Assembly: GCA_030267565.1 (NCBI GenBank)
Contig: BRXU01000004.1
Location: 3,044,501-3,108,500, forward strand
Length of the DNA: 64,000 nt
Direction of reading: 5' to 3'
DNA from: Pleodorina starrii
Lineage: Eukaryota > Chlorophyta > Chlorophyceae > Chlamydomonadales > Volvocaceae
This document shows positions 45,450 to 56,614 of the stretch, in pieces. The first letter of the stretch is position 1. The number at the start of each line of letters is the position of its first letter. Position numbers and translations under genes: made by a program. Below the pieces are notes generated by a model. The model was given only the letters and a program-made list of their open reading frames with translations. It was not told the origin of the DNA and made no database searches.

Positions 45450-47053
45450 GCGCGGCGCCAGGGGTGGGTGGCTTGGCCCTATCCCGGGACCGCTGCAGCG
45501 GCGCGCGCGCGTGCGCGCGGCGAGCCGTGGGTGTTGGTGGTGTGGGGGTGACGGCTGTTGGTGGGCGGGCGGCGGAGCGGGCGGAGCTGTGGTGGGGCGG
45601 AGGAGTGGTTAGGGCGGTGGTGGAGAAGGGTGTGGGAGTTGCGGGCGGGGCTGGGGAGCCACGGGAGCGTGCGCAGGGAGTAGAACATGCATGGGGGCTG
45701 CGAGGCGGAGGAAGGCAGGCAGCTCGGAGTTCGTTAGATGTGTGTGTGTGTGTGCGTGTGTGTATATGAGTGTGTGGCCGTGGGCAGACCAGCGGTCCGA
45801 GTCCGCGGTGCGGAAACTGGCAACGAGCTTCCCACCCCGACTACCGCTGCGAGCGGGTGCGGACATGGAAGTGCTGACAAATGACTGAGGTGGAAAGGAA
45901 TGGAAGGATTGAACTGAGATACAGCGGCCTTCGTGGGGCATGTGCAGGTGCCCCCGGCCGCTCCATCACCGGAATCAAGCGGGTGCTGCGAAGGGCAGCT
46001 GTCATGTCCATTGTTGTCGCTTCAGGCGCCCGCAGCCGCGGGAGAGGAGGGTTAGGGCGGCCGGGGACTCGGTGCCGTGCTGTGCCTTCACGTGCTGTGC
46101 CCTCGCCGTGCTGTGGGGAGTTTAAGCATCGGGGGTGCAGCCGGGGAGCATGCCAGCGCGCCCAGCTTCGCGCGCCCGGCCTCGATCGCCGCATCCGGGT
46201 GTGCATCTGCTCCCGGGCTGCTGCCTAGGATTACACTGGCGAGGCGCTATTGGTGGCAGGCGCTGACACATTGACAGACGTTACCGGCGCCTGCCATTCT
46301 GGACGTGTGTCGATCGGCTCGTCCCCTGGGGTCCGCTGTCCGGGCGGACTGGCGAACTGGCAGGGAAGGGGCGCCGCCATCTCTCGAGCTGTCGGCGCCT
46401 GAGGGGCGGAACGGCAGCAGCCACGGTAGCGGGTAGGGCAGGGCGATGGAGACCAACGGGGGATATAACTGACCTGGATATCGGATATCAGCACATACCA
46501 GCCGGAGTCCATACGAGTGAGTAAGGAGTTTAGCGCGGGGTCCATAACTGTCACATAGTGTAGAGAGTGTGCGTTGCTGGTCGGTCGGCGTGTGTCTCGA
46601 GCCCCAGGCAGCGTTGGTGTCGACGAACTGTAGATCGGAAGGGGGCGGGGCGGCTGTCTTCGCCACTCCGGCGGCTGAGCGTCCTGGCCCGATGTTAAAG
46701 TGGCGCAAGTGTGCACCGCGCGGTTGTTCGAGTGTTGTTCCAAAGGCACCGCCAATGGCTCGTTGGCCGTAGCTATACGAGACTCGCCGTCGGGGACTCG
46801 GCCCAGACGAGGTCGCCGCAGTCGGTTGTTACCGTACTTTGACTGCCGTTGTTGTTTGTTGACTCAGGCAGGGGGGTTGGCACGTTGCGTCCTTCCGCAG
46901 CAGCGGTGGGCCTGCGTGGAGAGTAGTAGGATAGACGTGGCCCTGTCAGTTCGTTGCGGGGAGGGTGCTGCGGTGCGGCCGAGGGTGAGGACTTTCCGCG
47001 AGGTGCCTTGAGGGGGGGGGGTCAGCAGGCAGACACACATTGACCGGCGCCCA

Positions 47054-47058
47054 TTACA
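47054..47058 (-). terminator. Candidate TGTAA polyadenylation signal, glycoprotein gene A
   Basis: TGTAA on the minus strand about 860 nt after the gene A stop codon; the next candidate is at 46231-46235. Confidence 0.35.
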
Positions 47059-47121
47059 CGCGAGCATCAGAACCACGCGGCTGCCACGTGGCCGCGTGTT
47101 CGGGGGTTGGAAGCCGGGGGG

Positions 47122-47137
47122 TATCCACGTATAGGCC
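47122..47137 (+). repeat. Dispersed short element, copy 3
   Basis: TATCCACGTATAGGCC, identical to the copy at 32504. It is preceded by a G run and followed within 15 nt by GCCCGAGCC. Confidence 0.55.
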
Positions 47138-47918
47138 CCCGGGGGGGCCCGAGCCGGTGTTTCCGGCCCGAAGTTCTGTCCTCCCAACCGCCCGGGGCTC
47201 TGTCCTCACGCTGTCGTGCAGCGGGCAACACAAAACATAACAAGACTCAAAACACAACCAAGTTCGCTGCCAGCCGTGGTAGAAACGCATGTCGTTGTAT
47301 TATATCACGCGGTACTGGTATGACCTCATGGGTCGCACAGCCGCAACTTCGGAAAGTCACCTGGTTCCATGTCGCCTGTCCGTTCGGTCTGCTCGTGGGC
47401 TCGCCGCGACGCTCACGTGACTCCATTCATCGACTCCACTCGCTAGCGTGTCACACCCAACCCCCCTACAGGTCCTAAAGGTCCCAACCCGCCATCAAGT
47501 CCGGTAGTGTCACAGAGGTCTCACAGTGGAGTCGAACCAACAGGTTGTGCACCTGTTGGCCACTTGCCGGAGTCCGGCTTGAGCCTGATGGCTCCCTGGA
47601 AGCCATCGTAGACCCATCCCCCGCTATATCCCTTTCGGGGTTCTGGAGCCCACATATACAACAAGAACAACAACTTCACAACCAATTCATTCATTTGACA
47701 ACCGCCGCCGCAGCAGCAACAACGACAGCAACAACCCTCCACGTCCAACAATGGCGCGTGTCGTCCCTAGTTGCCGTCACGGTCCGCCGCAATGCGCGCT
47801 CGGAGCATCCCCCGCGCAATCTCACGTACACACCGCACAGCCAATTACCCTGAGGCTCCTTCGTCGCATGATGTGCGCTGCTGATGCTGCTGCGTTGACC
47901 TCACCGCTCACCCTCCCC

Positions 47919-50708
47919 TCACACCGCGGCTGCGAGCAGCCTCATGACCGCTATCCCCAACGCAGCGCTGACGAGCAATGCAGCCGCTCCAGCCCCGCCG
48001 GCGGTCGAGGCCGAGCTGCTCGACCCCCGGTCCGAGGTGTCCGGTGGCGGGAACCGAAACCGCGGTGGCGGCCTGGGTGTTGATGTCGGCGGAGGCTGCG
48101 TGGTGGCAGCTCGGGACGCAGGGCTGGGCGGGGCCTGGGGAGTTTTAGTGGCCTGAGGGGGCAGCAGCGGCGGTGAAGGCGAAGGCGGAGGCGGAGGCAC
48201 CGGCGCCTCGGGCTTGGGGCTGGCAGATGGTGGGACGGCGGGTTGGCCGTACGGCGGGTAGCTGCTGCCGGGGTGGACAGGCGGCGGCAGCAGTGGCAGT
48301 GGCGGTGAGGAGTCGTACACGGGGCCTGGCGGCGGCGGATGCGAAGAGCCGTGGGCGGGCGCTGGCGGCGGCGGAGGCGAAGAGCCGTACACGGGGGCTG
48401 GCGGCGGCGGAGGCGAAGAGCCGTACACGGGGGCTGGCGGCGGCGGAGGCGAAGAGCCGTACACGGGGTATGACGGCGGCGGAGGCAAAGAACCGTACAC
48501 GGGGTATGACGGCGGCGGAGGCAAAGAGCCGTACACGGGGGCTGGCGGCGGCGGAGGCGAAGAGCCGTACACGGGGTATGGCGGCGGCGGAGGCAAAGAA
48601 CCGTACACGGGGTATGACGGCGGCGGAGGCAAAGAGCCGTACACGGGGGCTGGCGGCGGCGGAGGCGAAGAGCCGTACACGGGGTATGGCGGCGGCGGAG
48701 GCGAAGAGCCGTATACATGGGCTGGCGGCGGCGGGGCCTGGCCGGGCTGCTGTGAGGGCGGTGCCAGCGGGGCGATGCTCCCGTAGCTGGGAGGGGCAGA
48801 AGTGGGCGGGGTTGGGATGGGCTGTGCAGGACGTGATGGCGATGGGCTGGAGGGCTGTGGGGGTGGCGTCAGTGAAACGTTGTTTGGAGGCCAGGGGCTG
48901 GATGGAGGTGGGCTGATGGGCCGCGGGCTGGTCGGTGGCGCGTTGGGTGGCAGCGAAGGGACCACCGGTGGAGGGCTCGGAGGCATGGGGCTCGGCTGAG
49001 AGGGGCTGGGAGGAGCTGGGCTTGGCGGGACGGGGCTTGGCGGGACGGGGCTTGGCGGGACGGGGCTTGGCGGGACGGGGCTTGGCGGGACGGGGCTTGG
49101 CGGGACGGGGCTTGGCGGGACGGGGCTTGGCGGGACGGGGCTTGGCGGGACGGGGCTTGGCGGGGCGGGGCTTGGCGGGGCTGGGAATGAAGGAGAGGGG
49201 TTGGGTGGGACCGGGCTGGGCGGAGGCGGGGATGGCGGGGTCGGGCTGGGCGGAAGTGGAGATGGAGGCGCAGGGCTTGGCGGAGGTGGGGATGGCGGGG
49301 CCGGGTTGGGCGGCGGTGGTGATGGGGCCGGCGGCTGGCTTGGCGGTGGTGATGGGGCCGGCGGCGCAGGGGGAGGCGCGCTGGGCCTGGGCGGCCGCGG
49401 CGGGTCGGGCAGGTCCCTCCGCTCCGTGAACACCGCGGCGTTCTGATCCCCCATGCCCGCTGGCACGTAGAACTCCAGGATACCCCGCGCAATCCGGTTG
49501 GCGGCAGGCACGAAGACGTCCCGGCTCGACTGATTGAACACCCGCAGCGCGGCCCCATCGGCCCCCAGCAGTGCGAAGCGGATGCTCATGTTGCCTCGCG
49601 CCGTGGGTGCAAAGGCAGGCACCAGGTACACATCGTACAGGCCGTACGGCAGAGTCATGGCGAAGGGTGGCAGCATCGCGTAGAAGCCGTCGCGCCGGAG
49701 GCTGGGGGGCAGGTCGGCGAAGAACCAGCCCCAGGAGAAGGACAGGCCGAAGGAGGGGTGGTTGTTGGGCTTCCAGACGCACCGGCTGTAGGAGGGCGCA
49801 GGCTCGGAGCGCTGCAGATACAGCAGCAGCGGCGCCTGGTTGGGCTCGGGGCAGCGGCTGACGACGGAGCTGAACTCCAGGGAGGACGCGGTGGGGCCGG
49901 AGCCGTCGCCGCCGGCGGTGGAGGTGGCAATGTGCGGCAGGGAGATGTTGAGCCAGACGCCGCGGGGGTAGGCCGAGGCGTCCAGCGACGCGGTCAGGCC
50001 GTCGGTCAAGCTGAGGTTGCGGCGCTCGGAGGCTTCGCAGTTGGGCTGGGGACACACCCAGGCGTGTGCGTCGCTGTCCGATGCGGCGGGGAGGGGCGGA
50101 GAGGGGAGGGGCGGGGCGGTTAAGGGATTCGGGTTGGAGGCCGCGAGTGGGCGGAGGGGCAAGTCAGCGGTCAGCACGAAAGTGAGGACAGGACACGGGG
50201 TGGTCCTGCTTTGTTGTGTTCGTAGGCTGTCTTGCAGAGCTCACAGGTACGTGGCCCCCCTCACCGGAGGTTCGCCGCGCGGAGTACGATGGTGGAGGGA
50301 TCGCCGCTGGGCAGTATGCGGTAGGAGCAGCTGTCGCCCGGGCGCAGGTTGATGGCCCCAAAACGGTCGGACAGGACCTGTGGTACGGTAACGGGAGACG
50401 GTTTTCGGTTGCATTGCTACCTGTCCCAAATTTTGGGAAACGGGCATTCTCTTCTTGGCGATCATATACGACGAATATTACCGGCAGCGAACAATCTGTC
50501 GTGCAGAGCATGCTGGGGCCGCTGGCCGTGGCGGCGTCTCACGCCTCCCAAGTCTCCCGCGAGTGATATCACACACCTGGTAATCTGCCAACCCCGGGTC
50601 GCAACCGTCGACCTCTTCTGCTTGGACATGCGCTGACAACAAGCACGCCAGGAGGGCAAGGACGATTGTCGCGGCGGCGCCGAGGGCTGATCGCCGACGG
50701 AGTGTCAT
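47919..50708 (-). CDS. Secreted hydroxyproline-rich surface glycoprotein A, single head
   Basis: Predicted cell-surface/extracellular-matrix glycoprotein. Exons 50708-50577, 50377-50265 and 50073-47919, phases 0 and 2; 799 residues. Residues 1-31 form a signal peptide ([17 protein letters not shown]). The head, about 32-303, has cysteine-bearing motifs shared with the two neighbours: [81 protein letters not shown] and [17 protein letters not shown]. It contains several N-glycosylation sequons (NMS, NQS, NIS, NLS). I cannot assign it to a named domain; exon 2 is faintly CUB-like. The shaft, about 304-770, has PPSPVPPSP repeats and then ten VYGS(S/L)PPPP units resembling plant extensin modules. 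The C-terminus has Ser/Ala/Gly residues followed by [21 protein letters not shown], a GPI-attachment or transmembrane tail. First of three tandem paralogues. Confidence 0.85.
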
Positions 50709-50941
50709 TCTCTATCAAGGCGGGTGCTTCTGGTCGTCTGGCTGCTTGACTGGCAGTGAGGTTTAGAAGGATTGAATACTGGTGGCTTGGGGCTGGTTGT
50801 GATGTCCCGAGAGGAGCGAGGACCTTCCGCAGCGGTTGTCCTAACGGTGGCTCGTTAAGATGGTTGCCCTGTCGAGCGAAGTCGCAGGCGGCCAAAAGTA
50901 GGCATTGCAATGGTTTGCTGGGAAGAAAGGTTGAACAAGCA

Positions 50942-50949
50942 CTTATATA
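50942..50949 (-). promoter_or_regulatory. TATA-like element of gene A
   Basis: TATATAAG on the minus strand about 235 nt upstream of the gene A start codon. Confidence 0.35.
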
Positions 50950-52129
50950 CTTTGAAGCCATCATCGAGGCAACGCCGACAGAACGCCGTCACAACTCGGA
51001 CACGACATCCCTCGACATGCCTCGACGTTACCTGTACCCGAATGCCAACTGTGCGGTGGGATCTGCAACTTAACGGCAACCGAAATCATATTCGATTTTT
51101 GTATTCACGTATAATATCATACTGCGAATATGATGATAAAGTTCCCTGATCTCTTCGGTTGCAGCAACTGTGACATCGGAACGAAAGCGACGGCGTCAAG
51201 GATCGAGGCATGAGCTTCTTTCTTCAAGGAAGTCATCTTTTTGAATTTCGCTGATTACATGTGTGGAATGCTCGCCTATATAAACCCGCGTGCCTGCCTA
51301 TCGTTCATGGACACAATCCAGGGCAGAAGCCACGCGTCTCGGAGCAATAGCGGTAGCCCGGCTGGAAATCCTTCCCTTCTGATAAAATACGAATGCAAGG
51401 GGAGTAAATGGGGGCGTGCTCGAGTGAGGCAATGAAGCCATGTCAAAGCCGCCGATTGGGCTCGTCTGATGTATCGGTAGTGGTGCCTGGTGGTGCTACC
51501 GGCCATACCCCACCACAGTGCCTCCGACCGAAGATAAAGAAGCGTCTGACACTCTGCCTGCCTCCTAGCCAGTCGCGTACCCATCAGTAGCTCTGTTATG
51601 GTCAGGTTTTATAGCTGACTGCCAGCTCAGGCAGCGAGTGGTTGTTGTGGTTGTTGCGGTGGGCTCCAGACCCTCGGCGGAAGAGTAGACCCAGCGCGGG
51701 CCAGCGGGCCCTTGGTGCACTGCAGCGCACACGACCCGGGCGCATTTGTGTTGGGTGTTCGATGGAGGCGGCTGGAGCAGGGGCAGCGGGAGCTTGCAAA
51801 AGAGGCGACACATCCAATGCGCAATACAGCGTTACAAGTGGACTTCTCGGGTATCCCCCCGCCATCGCCAACCTGGAACTCTGCCCGCTACCAGGCCACG
51901 TGCCGGGCATGTTTACCGCACCCGCCATCGAGGAGCGATTTCCGCCGGGCAGGGAAGCTCAGCGCAAATTAAAGCCACCGTTGGACCGACTTGGGTTTTT
52001 GTCGCTGGGTGCGTGGCTCGTTCGGCTGAGGGTGTCGAGGGGATTGCTGGGAGGATGGCAGCGTGCTCCGGGGGCGAGTCGAGGTTTCGAACCGGGACGG
52101 CTCGGGACGCCGGGAGTCGGTCCATCCAG

Positions 52130-52134
52130 TTACA
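52130..52134 (-). terminator. Candidate TGTAA polyadenylation signal, glycoprotein gene B
   Basis: TGTAA on the minus strand about 660 nt after the gene B stop codon, immediately beside the hairpin cluster. Confidence 0.4.
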
Positions 52135-52140
52135 CTTTTT

Positions 52141-52217
52141 GTCGTATACGACACCAGTCCCACGCACTTTTCAGTGCAGTCTGTATCAGTATGTCGTACA
52201 CTTTTCAGTGTGCGACA
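52141..52217. repeat. Cluster of three palindromes with repeated CACTTTTCAGTG core
   Basis: A perfect 12-nt palindrome GTCGTATACGAC (52141-52152), a 5-bp hairpin (52164-52177) and an 11-bp hairpin with one G-T pair (52192-52217). The last two share the core CACTTTTCAGTG with loop TTTC. Confidence 0.8.
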
Positions 52218-52794
52218 CCCCCAGCCAACAACCACGCCGTCGGCGATTGCAGCACTCGCCAACTTCCATGTCTTATTTTGGAGGCTTAGCTGTTAGATCC
52301 CAGTGCAGACAACTGCTTGATGTGGGTACAAGCCATCCCGCCCAGTAATGATAAAGCACGGTGTCGACAAACGATATATACCGTAGGATCGTGCAAATAA
52401 GAATGAAACTGACTAAGTCGGCACGGCGTCAGTTGGCCCACTGGCCGTACACTCGTGTCGGGCACGTCGGCCCTATTGCGGTAACATTGTCCATCCAAGC
52501 GAAGCTCCACGTTCACCCGCCATGCATATGTGTCTTCTGAGAGTGCAATGTACGTCCCGCGTCAGTCCTCCATCGCGACCAGCACTGCCGCATTGCTCTA
52601 TGCGCGCTGCCCCTTGTACGCCCCAACACGCCCTCTCCGATGTCACGTTGCATATCAACGGACATACCACCTCGCCGTCCAAAGGTTGCATGGTCTTGCC
52701 GGCGATCACATGCACACACACCCACACACCCACACACACAACAGCAGACTGATGCAACTTGTACCGTACGTTGTCGAGCCCTCTCACCCTCCCC

Positions 52795-55700
52795 TCACAC
52801 CGCGGCTCCGAGCAGCCTCATGAACGCTATCCCCAACGCAGCGTTGACGAGCAATGCAGCCGCTCCAGCCCCACCCGCGGTCGAGGCCGAGCTGCTCGAC
52901 CCCCGGTCCGAGGTGTCCGGTGGCGGGAACCGAAACCGCGGTGGCGGCCTGGGTGTTGTTGTCGGCGGAGGCTGCGTGGTGGCAGCTCGGGACGCAGGGC
53001 TGGGTGGGGCCTGGGGAGTTTTAGTGGCCTGAGGGGGCAGCAGCGGCGGTGAAGGCGGAGGCGGAGGCGGAGGCACCGGCGCCTCGGGCTTGGGGCTGGC
53101 AGATGGTGGGACGGCGGGTTGGCCGTACGGCGGGTAGCTGCGGCCCGGGTAGGCAGGCGGCGGCAGCAGTGGCGGCGGCGGTGAGAAGCCGTACACGGGG
53201 GCCGGCTGTTGTAGTGGCGATGGTGGCGCGTGTGGGCCGTACACGGCTGGAGCGGGTGGAGGGCTCAGTGCGTGACCCGCAGGTGGTGGTCCGGTAGGTG
53301 GTGCCCGAGTGATGCCGGGTGGTGGGGGGCTGGCTGGCTGGTTGGCTGAAGGAGGTGGGCTGGTCTTCGGTGCGGGTGGCGCCAGTGGATCAGTGTTTCC
53401 GTAGCTTGGAGGATTGGGGCTGGATGGAGGTGGGCTGAAGGGCCGCGGGCTGGTCGGAGGCGCGTTGGGTGGCAGCGAAGGGGCCACCGGTGGAGGGCTC
53501 GGAGGCATGGGGCTCGGCGGGGAGGGGCTGGGGGGAGCTGGGCTTGGCGGGACGGGGCTTGGCGGGACGGGGCTTGGCGGGACGGGGCTTGGCGGGACGG
53601 GGCTTGGCGGGACGGGGCTTGGCGGAGCTGGGACTGAAGGAGAGGGGTTGGGTGGGGCCGGGCTGGGCGGCGGCGGGGATGGCGGGGTCGGGCTTGGTGG
53701 AAGTAGAGATGGAGGCGCAGGGCTTGGCGGAAGTGGAGATGGTGGCGCAGGGTTTGGTGGAAGTGGAGATGGCGGGGTCGGGCTTGGCGGAAGTGGAGAT
53801 GGAGGCGCAGGGCTTGGCGGAAGTGGAGATGGTGGCGCAGGGCTTGGTGGAAGTGGAGATGGCAGGGTCGGGCTTGGTGGAAGTGGAGATGGAGGCGCAG
53901 GGCTTGGCGGAAGTGGAGATGGTGGCGCAGGGCTTGGCGGAAGCGGAGATGGAGGCGCAGGGCTTGGCGGAAGTGGAGATGGAGGCGCAGGGGTTGGTGG
54001 GGAAGGGGCAGGCGACGGAGGGGTGGGGGCCAGAGGTTGCGTGGGCGGGTAGTTGGGGACGCCGGGGCTGGGCGGCTGCGGCGGCGGGAAGGGCAGCAGC
54101 ACCAGCTGCAGGGCTGCACTCATGACCCGGGTGAGCCGCGTGTTGGGCACGGCGGCCTGCAGCGTGATGTTGCCGGCGCCATTTCGCAGGAAGACGGTGC
54201 CGTTTCGTGAGGTGGTGACGTTGCCAATCCTGAGGCTGAGGCTGACAGAGTCATGGTGCAGGAGCGACACCCGGTACCAGCCCCGGGGCAGGCGCCGGCC
54301 CTGGCCAAAGCTGACGTTGCGCAGCTCCGCCATAAACCCGCCGGCAGCCTGCGCAAAGAGCGCCGGCATGGTGTTGGTGTTCCAACCGAAGCTCAAGTCC
54401 AGGAACGTCTGCGCGCCGCTGGTGATGACGTTGGGGACGGCGCTGCACACGGACAGCGTCATCTTGCCGCCGACCTGGGGGCTGGCCGCGGTGAAGTGCA
54501 CCGGCGCGGTGTTGACGGCGGCACAAGTCGCCAGCTCGGCCATGTAGTCGATCACCAGCGGCTGGGAGGGGCTCGCGGCGCCGGACAGCAGCAGAGTGAG
54601 GCTATCTGAGCTGCCGGTGGCGGCAAGGGCGGCGGTGGATCCGGGGGTCAGCAGGACCTGGCTGCTGGCTGGTGAGCCGCTGAGCCAGGCGAGTGCGGCG
54701 GAGGCGGGCGGTGGCGGCGAGGATGCGGTGTCGAAGGCGAGGAAGTGGCGAGCTACGCGGTCGCCGGCGGGTGTGGTGGCGGGGAAGGCGAAGGCGCAGC
54801 CGCCGGTCCAGGACGCCGGGTCGGCCAGGCCCGGCCGCAGGTCTGCGACGGTGCTATGGTACGGCATGCGGATGGTTGCGAAGGCCAGGGTGCCGTACTC
54901 GATGCCGTACGGGGATGACGCCGGGGCGCAGTTCTGCTGCACGGGGCTGGGAGGTGAGGGCGGCGCGGCGGGCACGTGGCGCACCGTGTACACGGCTGCG
55001 CTCTGGTTGCCCATGCCTGCCGGCACGTGCAGCTCGATGGCGCCGGATGAGATGGAGTTGACGGCGGGGATGTAAACTCCCGTTATGGATTCCGTGAAGC
55101 GGCGGAGGGTCGTGCCGTTGCTGTCGTACAACATGAGGCGCAGACCCATGGGTCGTCCGTCGGCGGGCGAGAAGGCCTTGACCAGATTGACGTCGTACAC
55201 GCCCAACGGCAGGGTCAGGTTGAATGCCAGGTACGCGTAGAACCCGCTGCGGAGGCCGCGCGGAAGGTCCGTGACGACCCAGGGCCAGGAGAAGGAGAGG
55301 CCAAAGTCGGGGTGATTGTTGGGGCTTTCCACACACAGGCTAAAGCTGGGCCCGGGCTCCGAGCCGCTGTCGAAGGGCGAGGTGTAGAATAGCATCGGGG
55401 TTCTACTAGCGGGTTCGTCACACCGCGTTGAAACTGAGGTAAATTCCAGGGAGAGAGTCTGGCCGGAGCCGTTGCCGTCGCCGCCGGCCGAAGCAGAGGA
55501 AACGGAGAGCCAAATGCCGTCGAGGTAGTCCGTTGGGAGCAGCCACGCGACGGCACCGCCCTGCAGGCTGCGGCGCTGGGCGGCGCCGCAGTGGGGGCTG
55601 GGGCAGATCCACGCTGAGGTGTTGCTGCAGCAAGGGGGCAGTGAGAGGGCAGCAGAGCGCAGCAGCACAGGCCATGTGAGTCGGCGGAAACAATCGACGG

Positions 55701-56614
55701 ACGCCGATCGGGGGAATCCGGTCGACGACGTTGCTGCAGAGGCATCGTGCATGTGTCCAGGGGAAGCGCGACCTCGCGCCGCCCGGCGGGCAGCTTGGGC
55801 GGCGCTCTGGTCGAGGCAGCAGCGGAGATGTCTTAATATGCCAACACCGAGTGCGCAAGACGTATGCAAACGGATGGCACCGACCACAAATCCTCCCCTG
55901 AGGGCATCCGTCTGGGTCCACAAATCAACAATTATTTGGAATCCCTCCGGGGCTTTGATGTCTGTGCAGCCGGCATGCGGCTATGGGCGCGTTCCTCCGC
56001 TGGCCGTGTGGTGCGGTGTGGTGCGGTGTGGTGCCTGGCGGCCACATCCCTCCCTACTCCCTACCGCTCACCTGCTGCCCAGGCCTTGCGCTCGGAGCAC
56101 CAGGCTGGAAGGGTTGCCGGTTGGCAGGATGCGGTAGGAGCAGCTGTGGCCCGGGCGCAGGTTGATGGTCCCAAAGCGGCCAGAAAGAACCTGCAGGACA
56201 GAGGGACAGAGAGGAGCGTGCCGATGTCGTTAATAGCCTCTGCCATGGGTTGAGGCGCTGCAGAGCGCCACTGGAGGCAGGTGTGTGCGCCACCGCGTTA
56301 CGGGTCCAGGCATTCGCAGCTCCTCGCAGCGCCACCCGTCACGGCCTGCACTGTTCCCAAGTGTAGGCGTGCACGTGCCATGCGCCCAGATCCGTTTCGG
56401 TCCACCGATCTGGATTCGCAAGACTCAGCATGCACGCGCACCCCGGCAGATGGGGCCCACAACGCACCTGGTAGTCCGAGGATGATGAGGTGCAGCCGGA
56501 AGCGTCAAAGGATTGTGCGTTGGCCGGCAGCCCGAAGGCCAGGAGGCTGAACAGGAGGGCGAGGACGGTCGCGGCGGCAGTGCCCCCGATGCAGCCCCGC
56601 ACAGTTTGGGGCAT
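52795..56614 (-). CDS. Secreted hydroxyproline-rich surface glycoprotein B, double head
   Basis: Paralogue of its neighbours. Exons 56614-56468, 56190-56072 and 55624-52795, phases 0 and 2; 1031 residues. Signal peptide about 1-33 ([18 protein letters not shown]). Head 1, about 35-312, includes [70 protein letters not shown] and [19 protein letters not shown]. After a PPSPPSP bridge, head 2 (about 320-598) includes [43 protein letters not shown] and [20 protein letters not shown]. The shaft is about a dozen [23 protein letters not shown] repeats, then Pro-rich spacers; it lacks the VYGS repeats of gene A. The C-terminal 100 residues, including the hydrophobic tail [23 protein letters not shown], are almost identical to gene A. 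A TATA-like ATATTTAAG lies about 55 nt upstream of the ATG. Confidence 0.86.

Larger units (their letters stand above)
45450..47918. other. Intergenic between convergent genes
   Basis: No gene recognised in 2.5 kb. It must contain the 3' UTRs of the low-complexity gene and of the first surface-glycoprotein gene. A GT-repeat lies at about 45735-45770. A 9-bp perfect hairpin (47537-47545 with 47551-47559, loop TGTGC) sits about 360 nt downstream of the glycoprotein stop. Confidence 0.5.
50709..52794. other. Intergenic, gene A promoter and gene B 3' UTR
   Basis: No gene recognised. AT-rich from about 51060 to 51300. It contains the hairpin pair described at 52141 and a TGTAA candidate for gene B. 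Confidence 0.5.

Noticed and set aside
48145..50055. 636-codon alternative minus-strand frame and plus-strand frames over the Pro-rich shafts
   Set aside because: Repeat-derived shadows; only the frame with signal peptide, head and anchor is coherent.
52060..52130. tRNA-like GGTTCGAAACC on the minus strand
   Set aside because: The flanking bases do not form a T-arm or acceptor stem, and no A-box lies at the right distance.
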